This document shows, piece after piece, positions 12,352 to 24,600 of a DNA stretch of 64,000 nucleotides. This stretch comes from Limnomonas spitsbergensis (taxonomy: Eukaryota > Chlorophyta > Chlorophyceae > Chlamydomonadales), in the NCBI GenBank assembly GCA_037349105.1, contig JAYJMM010000118.1:2355501-2419500 (forward strand), read 5' to 3'. Each line of letters starts with the position of its first letter. Positions within the stretch are counted from its first letter, which is position 1. The notes under the pieces are model-generated. The model did no database searches. It was not told where the DNA came from and saw only the letters and a list, made by a program, of their open reading frames with translations. The position numbers were made by a program, and so were the translations under genes.

Positions 12352-12508
12352 CCCACGCGCCCACGCGGCCGAGCCTTCTTCTGCATGGCGGCCCAGAGGT
12401 GTAACGTCATTTCAGATTTTTCATCTGTCCAAGAGGTAGGTAGGTCCACCAGCCCTGTCAATGACAAAACAAATCTGGGCCCTGCTCAACATGCTCGGCC
12501 GCGTGGGC
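12352..12508. repeat. Inverted pair of the dispersed LTR-end repeat
   Basis: Positions 12472-12508 (direct) and 12352-12411 (inverted) both carry the GGGCC..GGCTCGGCCGCGTGGGC core found at 7514-7555. Together they could form a hairpin about 150 bp across. Either two insertions or the ends of a short non-autonomous element would explain this. Confidence 0.55.
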
Positions 12509-15500
12509 AACTGACTATGCACATGCAAGCGGGGGACTACTGTTTTGAAGCAACCTGTTCAGAGTTCAGACAGCACGCCCAGGTCCTCCGCCTAAGTGCT
12601 GACTGGGACAGATTTGGCGGTGGTGCTGCGGCAGTTGTGGTCGTGGCAACGGTGAACTGCTGCCTCAAGTGCGCATCCCACGGCTGGGAGGAGACAGCTA
12701 TCGTGGGGCAGACCTGTCAGTTCTCTTGCAGTTGCTCCTTGTATATGTTATCTGGGCGCTGTAGTCTGTCAGCGACAGCCATGCACGCAGCGGTGTCGTG
12801 TTGTGCACTTAAACTGTTGCCTGCTTGTCTCTGGTCATGGACTGGTTGGCAAGAAGGAAGTTCACACTGATTAATAACGCTGGTGGCATCCATACCCAGA
12901 GGTTGAGGGATCGAACCCGCACACGATCTTCTCTCTCTCCCCGACTAGAGCGCCGTGTTCCATGTTCCTGCCCCCTCACCTAGGAGGATGGCATGGCTGC
13001 ACCATGGCCCAGGCTGTGCATGGTAGCTGGAATTGAGCCTAGTCATTCCCTATCAGCCCCACGTGGCCAAGCGTTCAGCAGGCCCAGCGGGTATGCACTA
13101 TTTTAAACACTGATTAATTGCTGCAGTGCATCGGTACAGATGAGAATGTAGCTTCACACAGTGGCATTCAGCTTATTGTTTCACCTGGCCCCTATGACCT
13201 AGGGTTAGGGTCCATTGGCTAATGTGGTCCATATGCTGCTCAGGAAGGCTTCGCAAGCATGCCACATAAATAATAAAAACGACAATACCAACTTAAGGTC
13301 GGGCGACAATCAGCGTCTGATGACGCGATGTCGTCATGTCGATTCGCAGTCAGTTTTGGGGCGGTTTTCCGGACACATTTGTGTGCTCGGATGGGCCATG
13401 GCTGGATGGACTGGCACCCGTACATGGACAACGGGCAACCTAGGTCAGGTCAGCATATTTTCTTTATACTAAATTTACTGGTTCCCATTGGGTCCCAACG
13501 TTATTATCCTAAGTTTTCGTGGTAGTGTTGGGTGTCCGGAGCTTGCTCTGGCCCCATCCGCCCTGTGACCTTGGCATTACACTCCAGTCATGGACTGGCT
13601 CATTAAGAGTCGGGGGCGATAACCTTGTTTACAGGGTTTCAATTCATTACCGTAATACGCTTTTCGGTTCGTGCATTATTAATAAGTAAATGGGTTGCGC
13701 GGACTGCATGCGCGCTTCAATTAATTCGAAAACTCCGAGATGCGCTGTCATTTGGCGGTATGGGAATACAAAATTCGCTGGTCCGTACGGGGACATACGG
13801 CATGTTACCTTAGGCCTTTCGAAAGATTTAAAAACAATCATCGACCCGCGCGTTAAATTAAAAATACGAGCGGTAATTTTAGTTATTTCCTTTTGGGGGT
13901 GCACAAACCCTAACGGCGAGTGCGGTACTTCTGTACCACAACCACTAATATTTAAAAAACGAAAATGGGCCGACACTGCGGTATGCAGGCAAGCCAGCCT
14001 ATGTGCACGGGGCACACCTCTGGTCCTTGCTGAAAAGGCTCGGTCGCATGAGCGCCCAACTGTTTGGTTGAGAGTAAAAGCGGAGGAATAGACAGAGAGG
14101 GGAAACAAAAAAGGGTCGTGTTCACACTGATCACGAGTGGGGTGTGGCAATTGGTGTGGTCTGCGGCAGTGCGCTTAAGTTTGAAAGTCCTAAGTGACGC
14201 TGACAGGTAAACACTTAACATGCTTGAGGCCTGTGCATATCTGATTTTGTTGGTGTCTCACAAATCACAATGCCAGTGCACTATGAAGCCCGTGTTCTCG
14301 TTTATCATCATGGCTTGGGGCCCGACAGACATCAAATCTAAAATCTTAGGTATAAGCCTGAAGCACTCTCATTGATTTGTCTTTGATTGGCCATTCAGCT
14401 CATATTCTTTACTATCCTATTAGCTCGCTGTGCCCAGCCATAATTAAGAAGGCTGTTGGAGGCGGCGTGAAGTTGTGTGAAGGTTTTACAGTCCATCATG
14501 GCATCAAAATTGATGCATGCATTAATCCTGTAACATCCAATTTCACAACAAACTGTACCGTTCACATTGCTCCAATCAGCTTGAGCTTTTGGCCCGGCAA
14601 CTCTTATGCACCGAGTTACCAATATGAAATGAAGCGAGCCACCGCTTTATGATACCGGTACAATGATACAATGCAGGTACCCAAAACACTTCACGAATTC
14701 TTCTGTGCAGTTCTCAGGCGTCCTCAATCCAGCCTTTAGTGTGATCCCATACTCAAAGCACATGATCGTCAGCAGTTTTCATGTCCCGTCTCAGCGATAC
14801 CCCATCTTGGCGACCAATGCACGGAAAAACTGGTAAAAGCCAGTGTGACACCTGGATACAAATATCTGAAAGGCTTTTCTTCGGACCTAGCACCCGGATA
14901 ACTTGCATAGAAACACATTTTAGGAATCACTAAAATTGATTACAACGAGAATTTCATAAATCAATAATCAATATTGGATGAAACGGACGCATTTCCCTGA
15001 AAAATACGTGAAGGGGACTCATGTCCGGGAATATCCAGGACACTAGCCACGCAGTACGTTCTCATCACACTCTGGTTGTTGCCGTTCATCAATCAATCAT
15101 TCGAATTTGAAGGTAGCTCTTATAACACCCCAAGCGAGGCAGCTGGCTAGGCAGCCAAAAAATCGGGAATATTGCTGCTTGCGGGATTTCAGCGCAACGC
15201 ATTTGTCTCATTTTTAACTCAGGCTGCCCTATCCACTACTGCGCCTCACCTCCCTCACTCCGCTCACAAAAGATCAGGCTGTCAGTCATGCACGGGAAAC
15301 TTAAGGAGCATGCGTGTTATAAGTATGCCCAGAGCAGTGCATTTGCCATGCTTACTGTTATCAAGGTCCTAGTAGTACGATGTACAAGTCCAGGGCCTGC
15401 TCAGTGTACCAAACCACACTTCCCCGCCGGGAAGTGGCACCCTGGCCTACCTGGCCATCTTTTCACCCTTCCAGAATCGATAGGGGTATAAATGAATTCC

Positions 15501-15613
15501 AGAAACTTACATATCTCCCTCCACCCGGCAGCGCTTAGATCCCACTTTAGCCGTACAACCCAAACATCTCCCGCCAGCTGCAGGACTGGAAGGGCATATC
15601 CGGTTGACTGCGT
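12509..15613. other. Intergenic, no gene recognised
   Basis: Apart from the repeat at 14018-14060 I find no convincing exon. TTAGGGTTAGGG-like bases at 13203-13211 are too short to call telomeric. TTACA at about 15507 (TGTAA on the minus strand) is a candidate polyadenylation signal for the armadillo gene ending at 15614. Confidence 0.4.
14018..14060 (+). repeat. Further copy of the dispersed LTR-end repeat
   Basis: A diverged copy (TGGTCCTTGCTGAAAAGGCT then CGGTCGCATG) of the element at 7514-7555. Confidence 0.5.
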
Positions 15614-18600
15614 CTAGCAGGGAATGTTGTAGATGCGCAGGGCCTGGGACAACCAGTCATAGCTGGTCACAAAATCCCAGAACGTAACAAATTCAAAGCG
15701 GTCGGTGCGCACCAGCGTACGGAAGAGCTTTACGATCTGCGAGGGATGAAGACAGGAGTTCAGAGCAACCGTTTTTTTGAAAAAGACGTCTTCATGCACA
15801 ACAAGGTTTACAACAACTGGAAACAAATCAAACGAACAGGTATCTAGCTGGTACATTCTGATACTGTGTTTGTTTAATTACCTTGGTGGCAGAAATGCTG
15901 CTGATATATATAGGTCACTGAGCCTTACTTTAAAAGGCCAATAGTGCCTTGCAACTTGCACCAAAAGTGCCCATTACTGGATTGCCAAGCATCACAAACG
16001 TATGTTCACTTCCTTACCTTCGTGACATCTCCACTGCTGGCATCATGGCTGGCCAGGTGTAGCCTCAGCTCGATCTCGGAGATGTGGCCCTGGCGTGGCA
16101 GCGTTGCCATGCGGTCGAACGTGACGACGGCACGCTGCAGCGCCTGCACCTTCCGCACCTGGGCGTACAGCAACACTGCGCTTAGCTACAATTTGGCTGC
16201 ATCCAGCACATTTGAGCTGAAATTCAGCTACAGGGGCCTGGTGCAGCGAGGCCTGCTGCTAGGGCTGCTGGCCATAGGCAAGTCATGGTTTTGTCCTAAT
16301 GGGACCAGGGTGGCTGCCCAGTTGCCCCCCAAAGTGATGTGGTGCTCTTGTGCGCACCAAGGACAGCACTGGCATACATGATGGAGCCTCCAGGTGGGAT
16401 GGAGGTTGCTGGAGGCGCTACAGAGGCCAGTGGAGGATGTGGTATGATGAGGTAAGTCAACTGCAGGGTGCACTTCGCTTCCTCCTGTTTCTGTGCGTGA
16501 CCCTTTTTGACAAGATTGCGTGCCCTGCTCTGATTTACGCACTTTTGGCGGTGGTGCTAATTTCAGAGAAACCTTGAGGCCCAAAGCATGCATTTTGTAG
16601 AAGCCGAAAAATACGGTACAAATCTGCCACCTGGCAGGCTCTGTGAGCCAATTTGTGATTGTTCAGCAGTCCTTATCCTTGATTGATCGTCCTCTCACCT
16701 TGCTGCGGGGCAGGGCCATGTCCAACGACAGCTCGGTCTCTGTCATGTCGACCAGCCGGTAGCCTGCCAGAGGTAGCAGGGAAACATACAGCAGTTCAGC
16801 GTTGTTGCGATAGGTAGCAGGGAAACATACAGCAGTTCAGCGTGGTTGCGATAGGTAGCAGGGAAACATACAGCAGTTCAGCGTGGTTGCGATAGGTAGC
16901 AGGGAAACATACGGCAGTTTAGCGTGGTTGCGATAGGTAGCAGGGAAACATACAGCAGTTCAGCGTGGTTGCGATAGGTAGCAGGGAAACATACAGCAGT
17001 TCAGCGTGGTTGCGATAGGTAGCTGGGAAACATACAGCAGTTCAGCGTGGTTGCGATAGGTAGCAGGGAAACATACAGCAGTTCAGCGTGGTTGCGATAG
17101 GTAGCAGGGAAACATACAGCAGTTCAGCGTGGTTGCGATAGGTAGCAGGGAAACATACAGCAGTTCAGCGTGGTTGCGATAGGTAGCAGGGAAACATACA
17201 ACAGTTCAGCGTGGTTGCGATAGGTAGCAGGGAAACATACAGCAGTTCAGCGTGGTTGCGATAGGTAGCAGGGAAACATACAGCAGTTCAGCGCGGTTGC
17301 GATAGGTAGCAGGGAAACATACAGCAGTTCAGCGTGGTTGCGATAGGTAGCAGGGAAACATACAACAGTTCAGCGTGGTTGCGATAGGTAGCAGGGAAAC
17401 ATACAGCAGTTCAGCGTGGTTGCGATAGGTAGCAGGGAAACATACAGCAGTTCAGCGTGGTTGCGATAGGTAGCAGGGAAACATACAGCAGTTCAGCGTG
17501 GTTGCGATAGGTAGCAGGGAAACATACAGCAGTTCAGCGTGGTTGCGATAGGTAGCAGGGAAACATACAACAGTTCAGCGTGGTTGCGATAGGTAGCAGG
17601 GAAACATACAGCAGTTCAGCGTGGTTGCGATAGGTAGCAGGGAAACATACAGCAGTTCAGCGTGGTTGCGATAGGTAGCAGGGAAACATACAGCAGTTCA
17701 GCGTGGTTGCGATAGGTAGCAGGGAAACATACAGCAGTTCAGCGTGGTTGCGATAGGTAGCAGGGAAACATACAACAGTTCAGCGTGGTTGCGATAGGTA
17801 GCAGGGAAACATACAGCAGTTCAGCGTGGTTGCGATAGGTAGCAGGGAAACATACAGCAGTTCAGCGTGGTTGCGATAGGTAGCAGGGAAACATACAGCA
17901 GTTCAGCGTGGTTGCGATAGGTAGCAGGGAAACATACAACAGTTCAGCGTGGTTGCGATAGGTAGCAGGGAAACATACAGCAGTTCAGCGTGGTTGCGAT
18001 AGGTAGCAGGGAAACATACAGCAGTTCAGCGTGGTTGCGATAGGTAGCAGGGAAACATACAACAGTTCAGCGTGGTTGCCAGAAGCCGGAAGGAAACAGA
18101 CGGCAGTTCAGTGCCTTAATTTCAGTGCACTCGGGAGCTTCCATATTTCTCATTGGCACTGTCTGCTCTGTTGGGTAAACCGTCCTTCCCAGAATATGTT
18201 GCATGCACAATATGCTCTACATCTCTCACATACCAGCGTACCGGTACTTAAGCCTGACACTACCGGTGTAACCAGTCTATTAATTGCTACAACAACCATG
18301 CCTCCATTCAAAAGCCCCTTTTTGAAACTGCCAGCTAGGGCAAACTGCTCTCTTCTTAACAGGAAGAGCATATTATTGCACCCAGCAAAAGCCGTATCTT
18401 ACCGTCCACCCTGGCCACCCTGAACCCGCGCAGGTCCAGCCTGTCAAACCCCATCTCCTCCAGCAGCAGGCACACCTGCACCGGGAAGAAGCAGGGCGAG
18501 AAACAAGCAAACACGTCAGACACCATCCCAGCAGGCAGGAGTGCATGAATTCAGTGAAGGACCCCAACTGTGTGTCTACTTGTTCCAGACTTTGTCAGTG

Positions 18601-21600
18601 CTATTTTTAGTGTGCAGCAGATCATATTTGGGGGGCTGCCTGGTGGTCACCACAGAGCTGATTGACACCAAGCCATGATTAGCCTCAGACCAGGGTCCCG
18701 AGCACCGGGCCATGCTGCCCCAGGACCCCTCAGCCATAGAACAGGCCACAGCTGAAAGGTCTTTGAATTGCACTGGGCAGCAAAACTGGCGTTCATCTCT
18801 CGCACCTCTTCCGGCGTGAACCTGACAAGGTGCTTCCTCCGCAGCAGCTCACTCTCCACCTCAACCATGCCAGTGCCCAGCGTCCACTCATCATCGGCTG
18901 CGTTACAAGAAGGATGAAAATGCTGACAATGTATTAGCAACATCGCAGAAAATGCCGGTGCGGCATGAGATCAGGTGGATGCCTGTGTCAGCGTCCAGTC
19001 GTCATTGGATGTGTCTGAAGCAGGTCGGAGAGGTCCTGGGATAATAGCAAAACTGGGAGGATCCAGATGATTAAGCCTCTTGAGTATATTTGATTATTTC
19101 TCTCAGATTTCAGACAACAATCAGAAAATAACCCAAAGTTTCAGTATCCCTCCCCACAGACCCCCAGAACACAGGCAGCCCTCACACTCACGCCGGTCCA
19201 GTTGGATGCCAAACACCCTTGGATTAATACCAAACACCCCCCCATCCTTAAAAGTAACGAAAACAAAGACCCTAGTACCAGTAGGGGGGTCTCATGCGCA
19301 CCAGGTGAGTGGTTGGGGGAGGCGAATGAGGAGTACTGCCTGGCGCTGGCCACCGAGGCCGGGCTGTAGTCGCGGGAGGGGCTGTAGGCGCGAGTGGGGC
19401 TGTAGTCGCGGGAGGGGCTGTAGTCGCGGGTGGCAGCGGAGCGCACCGTCGAGCCACCGACAGACTTGGCTGCTGAGGAGCGTGACGTGTACGGGCGGGA
19501 GTTGGGGGTGTGCGGGGAGGCCAGCTTGAAGCTGCACAGTGGAAGCGAGTAAGGAGGCAGCGGGTCAGGGTTACGGTTGATGGGGGGGGGGAAGTGTGGG
19601 AAGGGGGGGTCTAGCGGCATGGGAGCTGAGCAGGGGGAAATGGGGCCAGGTTTACAGTGTATGGTGAGAGGCTCAGGGTTCTGGTTTCAGGTCTCAATCC
19701 AGCTGAATTTAAGGCAACAGGATCGAACTTCGCCCTGCTGCCTCTAAAAGCTTTCAGAGTGCGTTTTGTCTGTGCCCTCTATCCTGTGGAGGTCTACGCG
19801 CCATCTTGGTGCCTGATATACTTCTAAATGCATGAAACAATTTGAAAGTCTACCGGCCTCACAACTCCGCCTTCCATCGTTTGACCGTCAGATGTGTGGT
19901 GAGAAATGTGGCATGCTCCCCCTGTCTCACGTTCAACCTCTCACCTGTCGATCGCCCCCCCTCTCACCTGTCAGCCGTTCTTGGGCGGTCCAGGCTGTTC
20001 CTGTGGCCCAGCTCGTCAATCAACGTGCGGACGGAGCCGGCTGTGCTGTACCTGCGGGGCGTCGGGGCCTCCTGCAGGAATGGGGGGAAGGCACACCGCA
20101 CAGAGGCATCAGAGGACACTCACCAGTCAACATCTGGACAAAGCCGGCTTTGCTGAACCTACAGGGCATCAGGGAATCCTGCAGGAGTTGTGTGTGTTGT
20201 GTGTGTGCAAACATGTACCAGCTGATCAAAATTTAAATCCCGTTTCCAAAATCCGAACATGTTTTTTGTGACAACCTTGCCGGACCTGACACACAGAGAT
20301 GTGCATTACCAGGGCACACAGTGACATTTCTCTCAAACCTGAAATCTGGAATTTTGAAGGAAACAAGAAGTCAGGGATTCAAGCAGAATGAAGTCCCAAA
20401 GCCAGCACGCATCCGTCGCATGTGCCCATGCTTGAATTTGATGTCGGCTTGCCCACTCTAACCCTGCACATGCATCCTCTCTCCTTGGTCCCGCTAGTCA
20501 CCTCAAGACATCCTGCTGTCTCTACATTTACACGGCCAGCCTCCCTCTCTCTCCCACCTCAAATCTGAGCAGCTCAGAAGCCTTCTCCAGCTTGCTCAAG
20601 TCCCTGGACAGCCGCGTGCTGCTGCGCACCGAGCTGATGGTCTCAGCCTGGTTCTTGACGTTATGGTGGCGCAAGCTCAGCAGGCAATAGCGGGCAACCT
20701 GCGGGGGTCCGGACAAATGGAGGGTAACGTGTTGAGGGTTACGGGTCAAGTACTAAGGGTCTGTCTGTATGGCATGTGGGGGCGGCAGCCTTGTCACAAG
20801 CCCACCCTAGATGGTCAACCTTGCCCCCTGCCCCTGTCTCCCCCTCCACATAGATGGGGACCCCCTGAACCCTTAACCCTGGGGTGACATCGTCACTGCA
20901 TCCTGGGGTAGACGACCAGCGCCCTTATCCCCAGCGTGGACTCGCCTCAGCCAGGTATGTGTCGTCTGATGCCAGCAGCGCCACCAGCAGGTCGATGCCT
21001 CCTAGGTAGCGCACGCTGTCCTGAACCACCACGTCACGGGATCCCAGCTGACTCAGGGCCGCAGCAGCAGCAGTCTGGAGATAGGGGGGAGGGGAGAGGG
21101 GAAATCAGCGACGTAAGATAGGCAGCTCAGGGTTGCAGCAGCGGTAGTCCGCAGAGGTTGGAAGCAGGGGATGAAACCCGGTCACGTTATAAATTAAAAT
21201 ATGATGTCAGTACACAGTCTCCACCATCACAGCATAATGACGCTTTGTTGCAAGAGCGCTGAAGTGCGTGGGGGCTTTCCTTTCTCGGGAGCTTCTCAGA
21301 AGCTGGCAAGCAGGCTGGTCGGCAGGTAGGCCATAGGTACATCTCAAAATTCAATTAAGATTTCGATCATCTGATTGGAGGTGGGGCAGCAGTAGTACAA
21401 CTGACAATGTACTGCGGTGCAAACATCACTGTGAATATTTCATGAAATACTACGAGCATTGCAACTGCCACATCTTCTCCTACCACCTCCCCGCCCCCAT
21501 TTGGATTCCGTTTAAATTCCACACTCCTTCCTCATGTAGCCCCCCCACCTGCACTGAAGTGTCCACGTCGTCTCTCAGCAGCCGGACGAGCGAACCAACG

Positions 21601-24600
21601 CCGCCATTGGCACTAAGAGGGCAGGCAGCAGGCAGAGAGAGGGCACTTTCAGATCCGAGTACTTTGTTTCCTCCAGTCGTTTACCACCTGTCAATCTATC
21701 AGGCCATGAAAATCTCCAGCTATGGCTCCGGGAATGCATAACAGCAAAACGTCCGCACAGTAACGAAAGCTCATCATTATTAACCAGCAACAATCAGTAA
21801 TTCTGAAAGCCACAGAGACAACATAATCCACGCTTAATGTGGATTTATACAAACCCCTTCGGAGCCCCATGACCCCCCACAGTCAGGAAGTCCAAAGATT
21901 CAGCGCTGTTCAGGACCTGAAGTCATGAAGGTTTAATCCCCTGGGCGCAAGGGTAGCTACACAGCCGCCCGCACAAGAGATATGGCACACACTGATGCAC
22001 AACGCTAGCATGCACCCATGCTGGCTGTCCTGATGGCAACAACAGGTGAGCCACTGCAGCAGACTATCTATGCTTGGTGCCGGGTGAAGACCTGCCACTC
22101 ACCTACCCCACCCACCTGCATTTGACCTCACATAGCTCAAGCACTAACCCCACCAGCCTACATCACAACCAATCATGGCAACCGACCCCACCAGCCTGTA
22201 TCATGACCAATACAGCCACTGAGTCCCTCCACCCCACCAGCCTACACCACATGATTCAGAGCGAACACAGCCACTCACCCTCTCTCTCAGCCACCCCACC
22301 CGCCTCTCAATCCACCCCAGTCTGCTTGTCCCTGCCATCAACCACTCACCCCTTCCACCAGCCTGAATCATGACACACACCAGCCACTCACCGGAATGAC
22401 ATCCTGGCGTTCATGTCATCCGCCATGTTGCCGACGGCATTGGACGCATTGATCACCACGACCGGCGGGAACAACGGGCTGCACACAAACAACAGGCACG
22501 AGCAACAGGTGTGAGCAACAGGCATGAGCAACATGCGCGAGCAACAGGTGTGAGCAACTGGCATGAGCAACAGGTGTAAGCAACGGGCATGAGCAACAGG
22601 TGTGAGCAACAGGTGTGAGCAACTGGCATGAGCAACAGGCATGAGCAACAGGTGTGAGCAACAGGCACGAGCAACAGGTGTGAGCAACAGGCATGAGCAA
22701 CAGGCATGAGCAATAGGTGTGAGCAACAGGTGTGAGCAACTGGCATGAGCAACAGGTGTGAGCAACAGGTGTGAGCAACAGGTGTGAGCAGCTGGCATGA
22801 GCAACAGGCACCAGCAACAGGTATGAGCGACAGGCATGAGCAACAGGCATGAACAACAGGCATGAGCAACAGGTGTGAGCAACAGGTGTGAGCAACAGGT
22901 GTGAGCAACTGGCATGAGCAACAGGTGTGAGCAACAGGCATGAGCAACAGGTGTGAGCAACAGGTGTGTGCAACAGGTGTGAGCAGCTGGCATGAGCAAC
23001 AGGCACGAGCAACAGGTGTGAGCAACAGGCATGAGCAACTGGCATGAGCAATAGGTGTGAGCAACAGGTGTGAGCTACTGGCATGAGCAACAGGTGTGAG
23101 CAACAGGCATGAGCAACAGGTGTGAGCAACAGGTGTGAGCAACAGGCATGAGCAACAGGTGTGAGCAACAGGCATGAGCAACAGGTGTGAGCAACAGGCA
23201 TGAGCAATAGGTGTGAGCAACAGGCATGAGCAACAGGTGTGAGCAACAGGTGTGAGCAACGGGCATGAGCAACTGGCATGAGCAACAGGTATGAGCAACA
23301 GGTGTGAGCAACAGGTGTGGGCAACAGGTGTGAACAACAGGTGTGAGCAACATGTGTGTGCAGCAGGCACGAGCAACAGGCATGAGCAACAGGTGTGAGC
23401 AACGGGCATGAGCAACTGGCATGAGCAACAGGCATGAGCAACAGGTGTGAGCAACAGGTGTGAGCAACAGGTGTGAGCAACATGCACGAGCAACAGGTGT
23501 GAGCAACCGGCATGAGCAACAGGTGTGAGCAACAGGCATGAGCAACAGGCATGAGCAACAGGTGTGAGCAACAGGCATGAGCAACAGGCACGAGCAACAG
23601 GTGTGAGCAACAGGTGTGAGCAACTGGCATGAGCAACAGGCATGAGCAACAGGTGTGAGCAACAGGCATGAGCAACAGGCATGAGCAACAGGTGTGAGCA
23701 AGAGGTGTGAGCAACAGGTGTGAGCAACAGGCATGAGCAACAGGCACGAGCATCAGGTGTGAGAAACAGGTGTGAGCAACTGGCATGAACAACAGGCTCG
23801 TGCAACAGGTGTGAGCAACAGGCATGAGCAACAGGCGTAAGCAATACGTGTGAGCAACAGGTGTGAGCAACTGGCATGAGCAACAGGTGTGAGCAATAGG
23901 CATGAGCAACAGGTGTGAGCAACAGGCATGAGCAACAGGTGTGAGCAACAGGCATGAGCAATAGGTGTGAGCAACAGGTATGAGCAACAGGCATGAGCAA
24001 CAGGTGTGAGCAACAGGTGTGAGCAACAGGCACGAGCAACATGTGTGAGCAACAGGTGTGAGCAACAGGCACAAGTAACAGGTGTGAGCAACAGGCACGA
24101 GCAATAGGTGTGAGCAACAGGCATGAGCAATAGGTGTGAGCAACAGGCATGAGCAACAGGCATGAGCAACAGGTGTGAGCAACAGGTGTGAGCAACAGGC
24201 ACGAGCAACAGGTGTGAGCAACAGGTGTGAGCAACAGGCACAAGTAACAGGTGTGAGCAACAGGCACGAGCAACAGTTGAGCAACAGGCATGAGCAACAG
24301 GCACGAGCAACAGGTGTGAGCAACAGGTGTGAGCAACAGGCGTGAGCAACAGGCATGAGCAACAGGTGTGAGCAACAGGCACGAGCAATAGGTGTGAGCA
24401 ACAGGTGTGAGCAACAGGGATGAGCAACAGGCATGAGCAACAGGTGTGAGGAACAGGCACGAGCAACAGGCACGAGCAACAGACATGAGCAATGGGTGTA
24501 AGCAACAGGCATGAGCAATAGGTGTGAGCAACCGGTGTGAGCAACAGGTGTGAGCAACTGGCATGAGCAACAGGTGTGAGCAACAGGTGTGAGCAACTGG

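Noticed and set aside
12880..12985. tRNA or tRNA-derived SINE suggested by GGTTCGATCCC on the minus strand
   Set aside because: A B-box-like string is present, but no matching A box, T stem or cloverleaf could be formed.
13690..14091. 133-codon + strand open frame
   Set aside because: It ends in the dispersed LTR-end repeat and shows no domain or splice context.
16770..18112. Regular direct repeats resembling a CRISPR array
   Set aside because: Units are contiguous 41-mers without unique spacers, in an intron of a eukaryotic gene.
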